From Trinickia caryophylli (lineage in GTDB: Bacteria; Pseudomonadota; Gammaproteobacteria; Burkholderiales; Burkholderiaceae): a stretch of DNA of 64,000 nucleotides. Both the position numbers and the translations under genes were made by a program. The notes beneath the pieces are model-generated. The model made no database searches and had not been told where the DNA came from. It saw only the letters and a list, made by a program, of their open reading frames with translations. Below are positions 53,836 to 63,508 of the stretch, piece after piece. The stretch is from positions 186,001 through 250,000 of the forward strand of contig NZ_CP139970.1 of NCBI RefSeq assembly GCF_034424545.1, given 5' to 3'. Within the stretch, counting starts at the first letter, position 1; every line of letters begins with the position of its first letter.

Positions 53836-55182
53836 TTACGCTTGCGCCGAGGCGCTCGCCAATGCTTCGAAGCTGACTTCCTTGTCCGTCACCTTGGCCT
53901 TGCCGAGCACGAACTCCACGACGTTGCTCTCCACGACGTAGGCTTCCATTTCGGCCAGGCGCTGCTTGTTGGAATAATACCAGCGGATGACTTCTTTCGG
54001 GTCTTCGTAGCTTTTCGCGAATTCCTCGACTTCGGCACGGATCTGCTCCGGCTTGGCTTCGAGGCCATTGGCCTTCACGAGTTCGGCGAGTACGAGGCCC
54101 AGCTTGACGCGGCGCTCGGCCTGCTCCTTGAACATTTCGGCCGGGATCGGTGCGCTGGCCGCATTGGGCACGCCGCGCTGCACGAGGTCCTGACGCGCCA
54201 TTTCCACGAGGCGCTCCTGGTCCTGTTCGATCAGTGCCTTCGGCACCTCGAGTTCCGAAATCTTCAGCAGCGCGTCCATGACCTGGTTTTTCACGATCGT
54301 CTGCGTGCGGCGCTTCGCCTCGCGCTCGAGGTTTTCCTTGATCTCCGCGCGCATCTTGGCCATATCGCCGTCGGCAATGCCGAGGGACTTGGCGAAATCG
54401 CCGTCGACCTCCGGCAGGTGCGGCCACTCGACCTTCTTCATCGTGATCGTGAACTGTGCCGTCTTCCCTGCCACTTCCTTGCCGTGGTAATCCTCGGGGA
54501 ACTTGAGATCGAACTCGCGCGACTCGCCCACTTTCAGGCCCGTAGCCGCCTGTTCGAATTCGGGCAGCATCCGGCCTTCGCCGAGCACGAACGAGAAATC
54601 TTCGGCGCTGCCGCCCGCGAATGCCTCGCCGTCGAGCTTGCCGACGAAATCGACCGTCACGCGGTCACCGCTTTGCGCCGCCTGGTCGGCACCGCCGTCG
54701 CCATGCTCGCCGCCCTCGCCGCGCGCGTGGTAATGCACGCGCTGCTTGCGCAGGATGTCGAGCGTACGGTCGACTTCAGCGTCGCCAATCGTCGTGGTCG
54801 TACGTTCGACTTCGGCCGCGGCCAGATCGCCAATGGCGACCTCAGGGTATACCTCGAACGTGGCGTCGAACGCGTAAGCGTCGTCGCCCGCGTTTTCCTT
54901 CGGGCTGAAGCTCGGCTGGCCCGCCACGCGCAGGTTCTCGGTGCGGCTGATGTCGAAGAACTGCTTGCCGACCTTGTCGCTCAGCACCTCGGCCTCTACC
55001 TGGCCGGCGTACTGCTGCGTGACCATCTTGAGCGGCACCTTGCCCGGACGGAAGCCCGGCATACGCACGTTCTTCGCGATCTGACGGATACGGGACTCGA
55101 TTTCTTTTTGTACCGCATCCTTCGGCAGGGAAATCGTCACGCGGCGCTCGAGCTTGCCGAGGTTTTCAACAACGTTAGCCAT
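53836..55182 (-). CDS. tig: Trigger factor, ribosome-bound chaperone and PPIase
   Basis: 448 residues. The N-terminal ribosome-binding domain contains the signature [12 protein letters not shown] (residues about 45-56). The FKBP-type PPIase domain lies at about 165-255 ([33 protein letters not shown]), followed by the helical C-terminal chaperone arms. A short Gly/Asp/His-rich insertion (about 158-170) precedes the PPIase domain. It binds nascent chains at the ribosome exit. First gene of the tig-clpP-clpX-lon order. Confidence 0.98.
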   Translation of the reverse strand: MANVVENLGKLERRVTISLPKDAVQKEIESRIRQIAKNVRMPGFRPGKVPLKMVTQQYAGQVEAEVLSDKVGKQFFDISRTENLRVAGQPSFSPKENAGDDAYAFDATFEVYPEVAIGDLAAAEVERTTTTIGDAEVDRTLDILRKQRVHYHARGEGGEHGDGGADQAAQSGDRVTVDFVGKLDGEAFAGGSAEDFSFVLGEGRMLPEFEQAATGLKVGESREFDLKFPEDYHGKEVAGKTAQFTITMKKVEWPHLPEVDGDFAKSLGIADGDMAKMRAEIKENLEREAKRRTQTIVKNQVMDALLKISELEVPKALIEQDQERLVEMARQDLVQRGVPNAASAPIPAEMFKEQAERRVKLGLVLAELVKANGLEAKPEQIRAEVEEFAKSYEDPKEVIRWYYSNKQRLAEMEAYVVESNVVEFVLGKAKVTDKEVSFEALASASAQA

Positions 55183-55544
55183 GGCTTCAATCGTCCTAAA
55201 TGATCATGCGAATCGGGTTTTCTTGGCCGTGCCCGCTACGAAACGTCGTGCGAAACGGGTGCCGCATCACCAGGTTCGCCGTGTTCCCCGCAGTGTTCCC
55301 GGCTGGCAGCCGGCGGCACGGGTCGGATCGGAAGAATCGAGTATTCTAGCAAACTATTGCCGTGCCGAGCCCGGCACGCGGCATTTGCCGCAAAAAGGCC
55401 GCCTTCGCCGCGTGCCTCGTCTCCGTCCCCTCCCGACAATCCCCAATGCGCTATCCGCTCGCCCGATGGCGCTGCTAAGCTGTCGGCCGACACGCCGGCA
55501 CGCGTCCGGCCCCGACAATCGATCGATTCAATTTCGGAGACACC
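55183..55544. promoter_or_regulatory. Divergent intergenic region between tig (-) and glycerate kinase (+)
   Basis: 362 bases without a credible gene. Promoters for tig and for the glycerate-kinase gene must be here. I see no clear promoter elements or repeats. A GGAG ribosome site precedes the right-hand gene. Confidence 0.4.
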
Positions 55545-56696
55545 ATGCCCAGCCCGCTGCCCGCGCCGATCGTCGTGATCGCTCCCGACTCGTTCAAGGG
55601 GTCGCTCAGCGCCCAAGCGGTAGCCGAGGCCATCGCCGCCGGTGTGCGCCGCGCTCGCGCCGATGCCGTCGTGCGGCTCGCACCGATGGCCGATGGCGGC
55701 GAAGGCACGCTCGACGCCATGCTCGCGCGCGGCGGCGAACGGCGGGTCCTCCGGGTGCGCGGCGCGAGCGGGGTCGAGCGCGACGCCGCGGTCGGCATTC
55801 TGCCCGACGGCAGCGCCGTGGTGGAGACAGCCGAGATCGTCGGCATCACCGACGCCGTCGCGATGCGCGAGCCCGTGACGGCGCGCGGCACACGCGGCAT
55901 GGGCGAGGCCGTTCGCGCGCTGCTCGATGCGGGCGTCACGCGCTTTTTTGTCGCGCTGGGCGGCAGCAGTACCAACGACGGCGGCGCGGGGCTGCTCGTC
56001 GGGCTAGGGTTGCGGCTTTTCGACGAAGCCGATCACGCACTGGAACCGACGCCGGCCGGGCTCGCACGGCTCGCGCGCGTAGATGCTTCGATGCTCGATG
56101 CGCGCCTCGCGAGCGCCACGTTCGTCGCCATGTCGGACGTGGATAACCCGCTCACGGGCGAGCACGGCGCGACGGCGGTCTTCGGCCCGCAAAAAGGCGT
56201 GCAGCCGGCCCATATCGCCGAGATCGACGCCACGCTCGCGCGTTTCGCCGCACTGGCCGAAGCCGCGCTCGGCCGCGCCGTACGCGATCTGCCGGGTTCC
56301 GGCGCAGCGGGGGGGCTTGGCTTCGCGCTGCGGCTGCTTGGCGCCAGGTTCGAGCCCGGCGCCGAAGTCGTCGCGAGCCAGGTGGGGCTCGATGCCGCAC
56401 TCGACGGCGCGAGCTGGCTCATTACCGGCGAGGGCCGCTCCGACGCGCAAACGCTGCGCGGCAAGGCGCCTTATGTCGCCTGCCGCCATGCGCGCGCGGC
56501 GGGAGTGCCGGCATCGCTGCTCTCGGGCGGCGTCGACCCGGCCGCGCTGCCGGCCTTGTCGGCACATTTCACCGGGTGTTTCTCGCCGGCACCGGGCCCG
56601 ATCACACTCGACGTCGCAATTCGCGACGCCGCACGCCTGCTCTCCAACGAGGCGGAGCAACTCACACGCTTACGGTATGGCGCCGGCGAAGCCTGA
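55545..56696 (+). CDS. Glycerate kinase (GarK/GlxK type)
   Basis: 383 residues. GGAG lies about five bases before the start. Family hallmarks: IAPDSFKGSLSAQAVAEAI at the N-terminus, PMADGGEGTLDAML, ARGTRGMGEAVRALLD, the phosphate-binding GGSSTNDGGAGLL, DVDNPLTGEHGA and WLITGEGRSDAQTLRGKAP. It phosphorylates D-glycerate, linking glyoxylate or glucarate breakdown to glycolysis. It stands alone, followed by a MarR regulator 77 bases downstream. Confidence 0.95.
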   Translation: MPSPLPAPIVVIAPDSFKGSLSAQAVAEAIAAGVRRARADAVVRLAPMADGGEGTLDAMLARGGERRVLRVRGASGVERDAAVGILPDGSAVVETAEIVGITDAVAMREPVTARGTRGMGEAVRALLDAGVTRFFVALGGSSTNDGGAGLLVGLGLRLFDEADHALEPTPAGLARLARVDASMLDARLASATFVAMSDVDNPLTGEHGATAVFGPQKGVQPAHIAEIDATLARFAALAEAALGRAVRDLPGSGAAGGLGFALRLLGARFEPGAEVVASQVGLDAALDGASWLITGEGRSDAQTLRGKAPYVACRHARAAGVPASLLSGGVDPAALPALSAHFTGCFSPAPGPITLDVAIRDAARLLSNEAEQLTRLRYGAGEA

Positions 56697-56773
56697 ACGC
56701 GACGCACCGGGCATCCGCACATGAAAACCACCTGCGCCCCCCGCCGCCGGCCCGGGGCTTTTCGGAGCAATGG

Positions 56774-57223
56774 ATGAAGGCTGCCACAGCCGGTCTCGAA
56801 CAATTCCTGACCTACCGGATGCACGTTCTCAACAAGCTTTCCGAGCGCGGCATCAGCGAACGCTATCAGGCGAAACTCGGCATCACGTTGCCCGAGGCGC
56901 GCGTGATCGCTTCGGTCGGCTCGTTCGGGCCGTTCTCGATCATGGACCTGGCCAAGCATGCGAATCTCGACAAGAGCCAGGCGAGCCGCGCGGCGGAGGC
57001 ACTGATCCGGCGCAAGCTCATGCAACGCGAGGCCAGCAACGACGACGGGCGCATCGTGCTCGTCTCGCTGACCGCCGAAGGGCGTGCGCTCTATCGCAAA
57101 GTCATGCCGATCGCGCGCAAATGGAATGCCGATCTCTTCAGCTGTCTTCGCGAGGAGGAAAAAGCCGCGCTCGGCCGCGCGCTGGACAAGGTCATCGCCA
57201 GCGCATTCACCGACGCCGTTTAA
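56774..57223 (+). CDS. MarR-family transcriptional regulator
   Basis: 149 residues from the ATG at 56774, chosen for GGAG six bases upstream; the open frame runs back into glycerate kinase without a site. The winged-helix core includes LTYRMHVLNKLSERG, LPEARVIASVGSFGPFSIMDLAKHANLDKSQASRA (recognition helix) and the wing NDDGRIVLVSLTAEGRAL. Such proteins usually repress adjacent or own genes and respond to small aromatic or oxidising ligands. The target is unknown; glycerate kinase upstream and the reductase gene downstream are neighbours. Confidence 0.9.
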   Translation: MKAATAGLEQFLTYRMHVLNKLSERGISERYQAKLGITLPEARVIASVGSFGPFSIMDLAKHANLDKSQASRAAEALIRRKLMQREASNDDGRIVLVSLTAEGRALYRKVMPIARKWNADLFSCLREEEKAALGRALDKVIASAFTDAV

Positions 57224-57308
57224 CAACGAGCAAAGAGCACGGGCAAAGGCGGCAAGCGCGACTTCGACTTCTACGGCGACGCGTCGATACGCGCGGCCGC
57301 CGTATGCG

Positions 57309-58328
57309 TCAACTCGCCCGATGCGTCCGCCCGTGCGTCTCGAAAGACGCCGCCCGCTGACGCAGCAGCCCGAGCACGGCGTCGCAATAAGGTGTGACCA
57401 CGCCGAACTTGCGCCCCAGTTCGGGGAACACACCGAGGATTGGATCGATCTCGAGGGGTCGGCCCGCCTCGAGATCCTGCAACATCGAGGTTTTCACGGC
57501 GCCGAGCTGCCGCGTCACCGCCATCCGCGCTTCGGCCGACATGCCGGTCGACACGCCGAGATGCTCTCCGATCGCCTCGGCCTCTTCCATCATGCGCAGC
57601 GCCAGCGCATGGGTGAACGGGTCGTCGAGCAGCCGGTCGAGCGTCGAACCCGTCAATGCGGAAAGCGGGTTCATGTTCATGTTGCCCCAGAGCTTCGCCC
57701 AGACCTGCGATCGAATATCGTCCGTCAATTCGACGTCGAACCCGCCAGCCGCGAGCGCGGCGCCCAGCTCGCGCGCACGCTCGCCGAGCGCCGCCCGCGC
57801 GGCACCGACGACGAGCCGGTTGCCGCTCGCGCGGCGCACGATGCCCGGCGCGGGAGTCGATGCGGATAGATGTACGACGCAGCCGATGGCGCGGCTCGCA
57901 GGCAACGCGCGCGAGACGCCTCCATCGGGATCGACCGCCTCGATGCGCCCGCCGTCGCGGCCGTCGAGGAACCACCATGGCAGCCCGTTGGTTGCACTCA
58001 CGACGACCGTGTGCTCGCCGATGAGCGACTGCAGGCTCGCAGCAAGCGACGGCAACGCCTGTGCCTTCAGCGCGATGATCACCACGTCCTGCATGCCGAG
58101 CGCAGTGGCGGCGTCGCTCGCGCGGACGGCCACACCGGGTGCCTGCTCGCCTGCGCTTTCGACGCGAATGCCATGAGCACGGATCGCACCAAGCGTTTCG
58201 CCGCGCGCAAGCACGCTTACGTCATGCCCTGCTTGCGCGAGCGCAGCCGCAAGCAGGCCGCCGATGGCTCCGGCGCCCACCACGGCCGTACGCGTACGCG
58301 CGGTCGAGTAATCGCTCGTATTGCTCAT
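57309..58328 (-). CDS. Ketopantoate reductase-family (ApbA/PanE) oxidoreductase
   Basis: 339 residues with CGGAGAA about nine bases before the start. The Rossmann motif GAGAIG is at 18-23. The middle block LKAQALPSLAASLQSLIG and C-terminal catalytic block KLWGNMNMNPLSALTG fit PanE (Lys and Asn-x-x-x-Asn). PanE reduces 2-dehydropantoate with NADPH in pantothenate synthesis. Burkholderia carry several paralogues of uncertain substrate, so the family call is firm but panE itself is not claimed. Confidence 0.9.
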   Translation of the reverse strand: MSNTSDYSTARTRTAVVGAGAIGGLLAAALAQAGHDVSVLARGETLGAIRAHGIRVESAGEQAPGVAVRASDAATALGMQDVVIIALKAQALPSLAASLQSLIGEHTVVVSATNGLPWWFLDGRDGGRIEAVDPDGGVSRALPASRAIGCVVHLSASTPAPGIVRRASGNRLVVGAARAALGERARELGAALAAGGFDVELTDDIRSQVWAKLWGNMNMNPLSALTGSTLDRLLDDPFTHALALRMMEEAEAIGEHLGVSTGMSAEARMAVTRQLGAVKTSMLQDLEAGRPLEIDPILGVFPELGRKFGVVTPYCDAVLGLLRQRAASFETHGRTHRAS

Positions 58329-58585
58329 AGTGTCGTTCTCCGCACGCAGAATCGAGATGGCGGCTCGCTGCGCGCCGCGAAAGTCGCGTTCGGCAATGAG
58401 ACGGGGAATTCAGCATCGACGCGCTTCGACCTCGTTGCCCGCCCCGTATCGGCACCACGGACGACCACGCCCACGCAGGTTCGTTGTGTCAGCAACCGAT
58501 TATGGACGATGGACGATGGACGGCAGGACGCCGGCCCACACGGGGCTCGACGTCGCGCAACAACACAGGGGAAACAAAGAAAAAA

Positions 58586-58672
58586 TGGTGCGAGGAGCGG
58601 GACTCGAACCCGCACACCATTGCTGGCGTCAGGACCTAAACCTGGTGCGTCTACCAATTTCGCCATCCTCGC
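58586..58672 (-). tRNA. tRNA-Leu (anticodon UAG), CCA encoded
   Basis: On the minus strand an 84-base class II tRNA plus CCA is visible. The acceptor GCGAGGA pairs with TCCTCGC, D-loop AATTGGTAGA, anticodon loop TTTAGGT (anticodon TAG, leucine CUA codons), a long variable arm (TGACGCCAGCAATGGTG region) and T loop TTCGAGT. The tandem repeat at 58690 begins 18 bases upstream of its 5' end. Confidence 0.95.
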
Positions 58673-58689
58673 AGCCGGAAAGGTGCGCC

Positions 58690-58791
58690 GCATCTTCCGC
58701 GCATCTTCCGCGCATCTTCCGCGCATCTTCCGCGCATCTTCCGCGCATCTTTCCGCGCATCTTTCCGCGCATCTTTCCGCGCATCTTTCCG
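58690..58791. repeat. Nine-unit 11/12-bp tandem repeat next to tRNA-Leu
   Basis: CATCTT starts recur at 58691, 58702, 58713, 58724, 58735, 58746, 58758, 58770 and 58782. The left five units are 11 bases (GCATCTTCCGC), and the last four have an extra T and are 12 bases. Units are otherwise identical. Such arrays vary by slippage. Confidence 0.95.
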
Positions 58792-58937
58792 ATATCCGGC
58801 TTTCGATGCTTCGTGATTCGGGCAGGACGCCCGCGCATCGGCACGCCTTGGCAGGCGTTAAGCGCGAGATTGTAACCGATTCGTTGCCCTATGTCGCGCA
58901 CTGGCTGACGCCGAACCGCGGGCGCAAGCTTCTCGGC

Positions 58938-60002
58938 TCAGCCCACGAACACGTGCGGCTCGCCGCGCGCCATCTCGCCAATCACCGACGCCTCCTCGAA
59001 GCCGCCCTGCCGCATGCAGGCAAGCACCGCTTCCACGGCGTCCGGCGCGCAGGAAACCAGCAGTCCGCCCGATGTCTGCGGATCGGTCAGGAGCGACTGT
59101 GCGATCGGCGGCAGCGACGGTGAAAGCGTGACCTGCGCACCGTACGCGGCCCAATTGCGCCCCGAGGCCCCCGTGACCAACCCCGCTTCGGCCAGCGCGG
59201 CAACGCCGTCGAACCAGGGCAGCGACGCATAATCGACGCGCGCACGCAGCCCCGCGCCGCGACAGAGCTCGAGCAGGTGGCCAAGCAAGCCGAAACCCGT
59301 GACATCGGTCATCGCGTGCACACCCTCCAAGGCGGCAAGCGCCGTACCGGGGCGGTTGAGCCGCGTCGTCGCCGCGATCATTGCCGCGTAGCCCGCTGCG
59401 TCGAGGCGCCCCTTTTTCAGCGCCGCCGACATGATCCCGACGCCGAGCGGCTTGCCGAGCACAAGCACGTCTGCGGCGCGCGCGCTCGCATTGCGCAGCA
59501 CCCGGCGCGGATCGACGACACCGATCGCGGCAAGCCCGTAGATCGGCTCGACGGAATCGATCGAGTGCCCGCCGGCGACCGGAATGCCCGCCTCCGCGCA
59601 GATCGATTCGCCGCCTTGCAGCACACGGGCGATCGTCTCGCGCGGCAGCACGTTGATCGGCATGCCGACGATCGCCAGCGCAAAGAGCGGCTTGCCGCCC
59701 ATCGCATAAATATCCGACAAGGCATTCGTTGCCGCGATGCGTCCGAAGTCGTAGGGATCGTCGACTATCGGCATGAAAAAGTCCGTCGTCGCCACGATCG
59801 CCTGTTCGTCGTTGAGGCGGTAGACCGCCGCATCGTCGGCCGTCTCGGAGCCCACCAGGAGATCGGCAAACAAAGGCTGCGGCGTCGTTCGCTTGAGCAG
59901 TTCCGCGAGCACGCCGGGCGCGATCTTGCAACCGCAGCCGCCACCGTGCGAGAGCTCGGTCAGCCGCGGTACGTTCGTGCCAGCACTCGATGAGGCATTC
60001 AT
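58938..60002 (-). CDS. selD: Selenide, water dikinase (selenophosphate synthetase)
   Basis: 354 residues from the ATG at 60002, with CGGAGA eight bases upstream; the open frame further upstream is antisense shadow. The catalytic motif HGGGCGCK has Cys23 where E. coli has Cys17 (no selenocysteine codon) and Lys26. ATP and metal sites are in DDAAVYRL, TTDFFMPIVDDPYDFGRIAATNALSDIYAMGG and GGHSIDS. It makes selenophosphate from selenide and ATP. It is 17 bases after the permease gene and belongs to the selU-permease-selD unit. No selA or selB is in the window. Confidence 0.96.
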   Translation of the reverse strand: MNASSSAGTNVPRLTELSHGGGCGCKIAPGVLAELLKRTTPQPLFADLLVGSETADDAAVYRLNDEQAIVATTDFFMPIVDDPYDFGRIAATNALSDIYAMGGKPLFALAIVGMPINVLPRETIARVLQGGESICAEAGIPVAGGHSIDSVEPIYGLAAIGVVDPRRVLRNASARAADVLVLGKPLGVGIMSAALKKGRLDAAGYAAMIAATTRLNRPGTALAALEGVHAMTDVTGFGLLGHLLELCRGAGLRARVDYASLPWFDGVAALAEAGLVTGASGRNWAAYGAQVTLSPSLPPIAQSLLTDPQTSGGLLVSCAPDAVEAVLACMRQGGFEEASVIGEMARGEPHVFVG

Positions 60003-60019
60003 GGCTTGTCTCCGTGAGC

Positions 60020-61087
60020 TCAGAACAAGGTCGCCGCGATGAAGCCGGCCAGCACCCCCACAGCCAGCACGGACAGCACCACGGTCGCAATCGTGCGCGC
60101 GCCGAGCGTCCGCGCCGTCATGGCAAGCGAGGGGATGCTGATCGGGGGCAGCGTCATCAACAGCGCCGCGGCCGGCCCGGCCTGCACACCAAGCGCAAGC
60201 ATCGCCTGCACGATGGGCACTTCGCCCGCCGTCGGAATCACGAAGAGCGTGCCGGCCGCGGCAAACGCCAGAATCCATCCGATCGTGTTGTCGACTTCAG
60301 GGCCGACATGCGGGAACAACAGCGCGCGCGCCGCGCCGAGCAACAGCACGAGCGCGATGTATTCGGGAATCAGCCGCACAGCCATCTGCGCAAGCAGCTT
60401 CATCCAACGTCCGAAGACCGATTGGCCCTCGGACTGCGCGGGCACCATCGCGTCGAGTTGCGAACGCGCGGAGGCTCGTTCGGCGGCCGTTGCGGTGCGA
60501 TCGACGAGCCAGCCGCCGCCGAAGACGAGCAGCGCGCCGAGCGCGAGGCGCAGCGCGCTCCAATGCCAGCCGAGCACGAAGCCCATGAAGACGAGCGTGG
60601 CCGGGTTCAGTACGGAATTGCCGAGCCAGAAGGCCACGGCCGCGCCCTGCGACGCGTGACGCTTGCGCAAGCCGACGACGACGGGCGCCGCGCAGCAGGT
60701 GCACATCATGCCGGGCAGCGCGAGCAGGCCGCCGGCAGCGACGCTGCGCAGCCCTGCCCGTCCGAGCGCGCGCGCCACCCAGTGCGCCGGCAACAGGGCT
60801 TGCACCGCGGAACCGAGCAGCAGGCCGAGCACCATGGCCTGCCAGATCGCGCGCCCATAAGCGAGCGCATAGTGCAGCGCGGCCTGCCACGACGGCGACT
60901 CGATCGCGCTGCCCTGCCCCCCGGTCAGAATCGACGAACCGATCGCATGCGTAGCTGCGGCAACATGCGCGCGATGGTAGTACGGCGACCACTTGACGTA
61001 GTAAAGGCCAATGACGGCGATGAGCAGAAAAACCGCCACGGCAATCGGCGAAGCGGCCGGGCGCCGCGGCTGAGCAAGTGAATTCAT
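60020..61087 (-). CDS. DUF318/YraQ-type membrane permease in selenium operon
   Basis: 355 residues with about eight to ten hydrophobic segments. The family marker is a cysteine motif in the membrane (GMMCTCCAAPVVVGLRKR), with GNSVLNPATLVFMGFVLGWHW and a symmetrical later block (FVIPTAGEVPIVQAMLALG, ALLMTLPPISIPSLAM). Such permeases are thought to move anions or metals; substrate unproven. It lies between selU and selD, 17 bases from selD, which suggests a role in selenium handling. The start has a weak ribosome site. Confidence 0.8.
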   Translation of the reverse strand: MNSLAQPRRPAASPIAVAVFLLIAVIGLYYVKWSPYYHRAHVAAATHAIGSSILTGGQGSAIESPSWQAALHYALAYGRAIWQAMVLGLLLGSAVQALLPAHWVARALGRAGLRSVAAGGLLALPGMMCTCCAAPVVVGLRKRHASQGAAVAFWLGNSVLNPATLVFMGFVLGWHWSALRLALGALLVFGGGWLVDRTATAAERASARSQLDAMVPAQSEGQSVFGRWMKLLAQMAVRLIPEYIALVLLLGAARALLFPHVGPEVDNTIGWILAFAAAGTLFVIPTAGEVPIVQAMLALGVQAGPAAALLMTLPPISIPSLAMTARTLGARTIATVVLSVLAVGVLAGFIAATLF

Positions 61088-61201
61088 ATTCGTTGGTCGA
61101 TGTTCCTGGTGTTCGTGTTTATCGGAATAGCGCGGCAGCGGCGGCTGGTCGCATCCCGCGGGTACCGCAGGCCCCGTGCCGCCGTCGCATCGGTATTGCC
61201 A

Positions 61202-62344
61202 TCAGCGTTCCGCTGCAACAGCTTCGGCCACGCTCGGCCGTTGCGTGCCGTTTGCAGCCGTGGCAGTTGCGTCTGCCGCTGCGATTTCAATGCCCCACTT
61301 CGCCTCCGCCAGCGCGACGAGCCTGCGTGCCTGGCCCGCGATGTCCGCGTCGCCGGGATCGAACTCGAATTCGAGCGCGCCGTCGAGCCCGCCGAACGAA
61401 CGCTCGCTGCTGCGCGCGTACGCCGGATCGTAGTGGAGTTCGAGCAGTTCGGTCGAAAGGCGCTCGCGTTCGTTCGCGTCGATATACGCATGCCAGCGCT
61501 CGACCGTCTGCCGGCTTTGCAACCCGATCAAGCGCGCGAGTTGCTCCTTGAAACGCTCGGGCGCATCGAAGAGATGCCCGTAGTCCTCGAGCAGGAATGC
61601 GACGCGCGAGGAAAGCGGCGCGGCCACCTGCACGCACCGCCCCGCGCGGAAGGCGTCGAGCAGCGCCGCCGGCACCGTTACGCGCCCGATACGGCGGCTC
61701 TCCGCTTCGACGAACACGGGTCGATCGATCCGGAACCGTGCAAGCTCGGCTGCCAGCGCCGTATCGAAAGCCTTCTGCGAAGGCTGGCCGCACTCGGGCA
61801 AGCCGCCGAGCAGCGAGCCCCGGTGCCGGGCGAATCCTTCGAGATCGAGCACCTGCGCGCCCGCTCCGCCAAGCGCATGCAGGAGCCGCGTCTTGCCGGA
61901 GCCCGTATGCCCCGCCAGCACGATGTAGCTCAGCCGCGGCGGCACCTGCTCCAGCCGCTCGAGCACGGAGCGGCGGTAAGCCTTGTAGCCGCCGTCGAGC
62001 TGACGTGCCTGCCAGCCGATCATGCCGAGGACCACCGTCATCGATCCGGAGCGCTTGCCGCCGCGCCAGCAGTAGACGAGCGGGCGCCAGCCGCGCGGCC
62101 GATCGGCGAAGAGCGTGTCGAGATGCGTGGCGATATTGCGCGCGACCATTGCCGCACCCACCCGCGAGGCTTCGAACGGCGACGCCTTGTACAGCGTGCC
62201 GACGATCACGCGCTCCTCGTTGCTGAGCACGGGCGCATTGATTGCGCCGGGGATATGGTCTTCGGCGAACTCGAGCGGCGTACGCACGTCGATGATCTCG
62301 TCGAACGACGCGAGCGCATCGATTGGGACGACTAGGTTCTTCAC
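61202..62344 (-). CDS. selU: tRNA 2-selenouridine synthase SelU (MnmH)
   Basis: 380 residues. An N-terminal rhodanese domain has the catalytic Cys92 (LVYCWRGGKRSGS), and its geranyl- or sulfur-handling partner is a P-loop domain with Walker A AGHTGSGKT (144-152). The family replaces sulfur with selenium in the wobble 2-thiouridine of tRNA Lys, Glu and Gln using selenophosphate. The Ala-rich tail is extra. It precedes the permease by 114 bases and selD, its source of selenophosphate, by one gene. Confidence 0.95.
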   Translation of the reverse strand: MKNLVVPIDALASFDEIIDVRTPLEFAEDHIPGAINAPVLSNEERVIVGTLYKASPFEASRVGAAMVARNIATHLDTLFADRPRGWRPLVYCWRGGKRSGSMTVVLGMIGWQARQLDGGYKAYRRSVLERLEQVPPRLSYIVLAGHTGSGKTRLLHALGGAGAQVLDLEGFARHRGSLLGGLPECGQPSQKAFDTALAAELARFRIDRPVFVEAESRRIGRVTVPAALLDAFRAGRCVQVAAPLSSRVAFLLEDYGHLFDAPERFKEQLARLIGLQSRQTVERWHAYIDANERERLSTELLELHYDPAYARSSERSFGGLDGALEFEFDPGDADIAGQARRLVALAEAKWGIEIAAADATATAANGTQRPSVAEAVAAER

Positions 62345-62478
62345 GGATTGCTTGCATCGGGGCGCGCCAGAAGGCCTGCGCCGCCGAGAATGCGAAAGGA
62401 ATGATCCGCCATTATCGCATGCGGATACCTGTGAGCACTCCTGCGCCGCGGCCGGGCGGGATGCGGCCTGCGCGCGCG

Positions 62479-63375
62479 TTACCTGCCCAGGGCACGCGCA
62501 AAACGCTGACGCAGGAATTGTGTAAACGCACGCACCGTGATTGCACTTTCCCGGTGTCGCGGATAAACGGCGTAAAGCGCAAGCGGAGGCGCAGCATACT
62601 CGGGCAGCACTTCCAGCAACGCGCCGTTGCCCAGCGCCGAAGAAACAATGAATTCGGGCAACAGCGCGATGCCGAGGCCCGCGATGGCGGCGTCACGGAT
62701 GACTTCGCCGTTGTCGGCCCGCAGCGGCCCGTGGACTTCGAACGCGCGCTTGGCGCCGTCCACGAAGAACTCCCAGCCGGTTCGTCCTTCCCGCCCATAC
62801 AGCAGGCACGGATGGCGCGCAAGGTCGTCCGGTGTGGCGGGCAGCCGACGCGCCGAGCCGTAGCCGGGCGAGCAGCAGGCCACCATCCGGATGTCCGTGA
62901 GTTTTTGCGCGATCAACGTGGAATCGGCCAGTGTTCCGATGCGCAGCGCCATATCGAATCCATCGCCGATAAGGTCCACGAGACGGTCGCTCAGCTCGAT
63001 GTCGATACGCACCTGCGGGTTGGCGCACATGAAGTCGGCAACGAGCGGGGACAGATGCGCGGTGCCGAACGAGAGCGGCGCACTGAGGCGCAAGAGCCCC
63101 CGCGGCTCGGAGCGCCCGAGCGACAGCGCCTGCTCGGCGTCGGCCACCTCGGCCAGAATCCGCTTCGCCCGCTCGTAAAGGTCCTGCCCGAGATCGGTGA
63201 CGGCCAGCTTGCGCGTATTTCGCACGAGCAGGCGCACGCCCAGCGTCTGCTCCAGTGCCATTACGCGGCGGCTCACGAACTGCTTGGAAAGCGCCAGCCG
63301 GTTCGCCGCGGCCGTCAGGCTGCGTGCGTCCACCGTCGCCACGAATACGCGCAAATCATCGAGATGCATCGTCAT
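62479..63375 (-). CDS. LysR-family transcriptional regulator
   Basis: 298 residues from the ATG at 63375. Three in-frame ATGs (63381, 63375, 63369) are crowded here; the GGTGGA ribosome site suits 63375. The N-terminal helix-turn-helix is HLDDLRVFVATVDARSLTAAANRLALSKQFVSRRV. The effector domain has SAPLSFGTAHLSPLVADF and ALLPEFIVSSAL. LysR proteins usually control a divergent neighbour, here the pirin gene 133 bases away. Confidence 0.93.
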   Translation of the reverse strand: MTMHLDDLRVFVATVDARSLTAAANRLALSKQFVSRRVMALEQTLGVRLLVRNTRKLAVTDLGQDLYERAKRILAEVADAEQALSLGRSEPRGLLRLSAPLSFGTAHLSPLVADFMCANPQVRIDIELSDRLVDLIGDGFDMALRIGTLADSTLIAQKLTDIRMVACCSPGYGSARRLPATPDDLARHPCLLYGREGRTGWEFFVDGAKRAFEVHGPLRADNGEVIRDAAIAGLGIALLPEFIVSSALGNGALLEVLPEYAAPPLALYAVYPRHRESAITVRAFTQFLRQRFARALGR

Positions 63376-63508
63376 CGCCATCGTCCACCAATTTGAGACA
63401 GTGATTCGCATTCTGACACAATTCGCATCACCCAAGGCGACATACACTGTCGTCACGGTGAACGGCAGCGAACGGTCGCTGCCCCGAACGATGAATCCGG
63501 AGATCGAT
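63376..63508. promoter_or_regulatory. Divergent LysR-pirin promoter region
   Basis: 133 bases between opposite starts, the normal site for LysR binding. A T-N11-A style operator cannot be chosen with confidence by eye. Confidence 0.4.

Noticed and set aside
58690..58791. Possible CRISPR array
   Set aside because: Units are 11-12 bases and contiguous, with no unique spacers and no cas genes.
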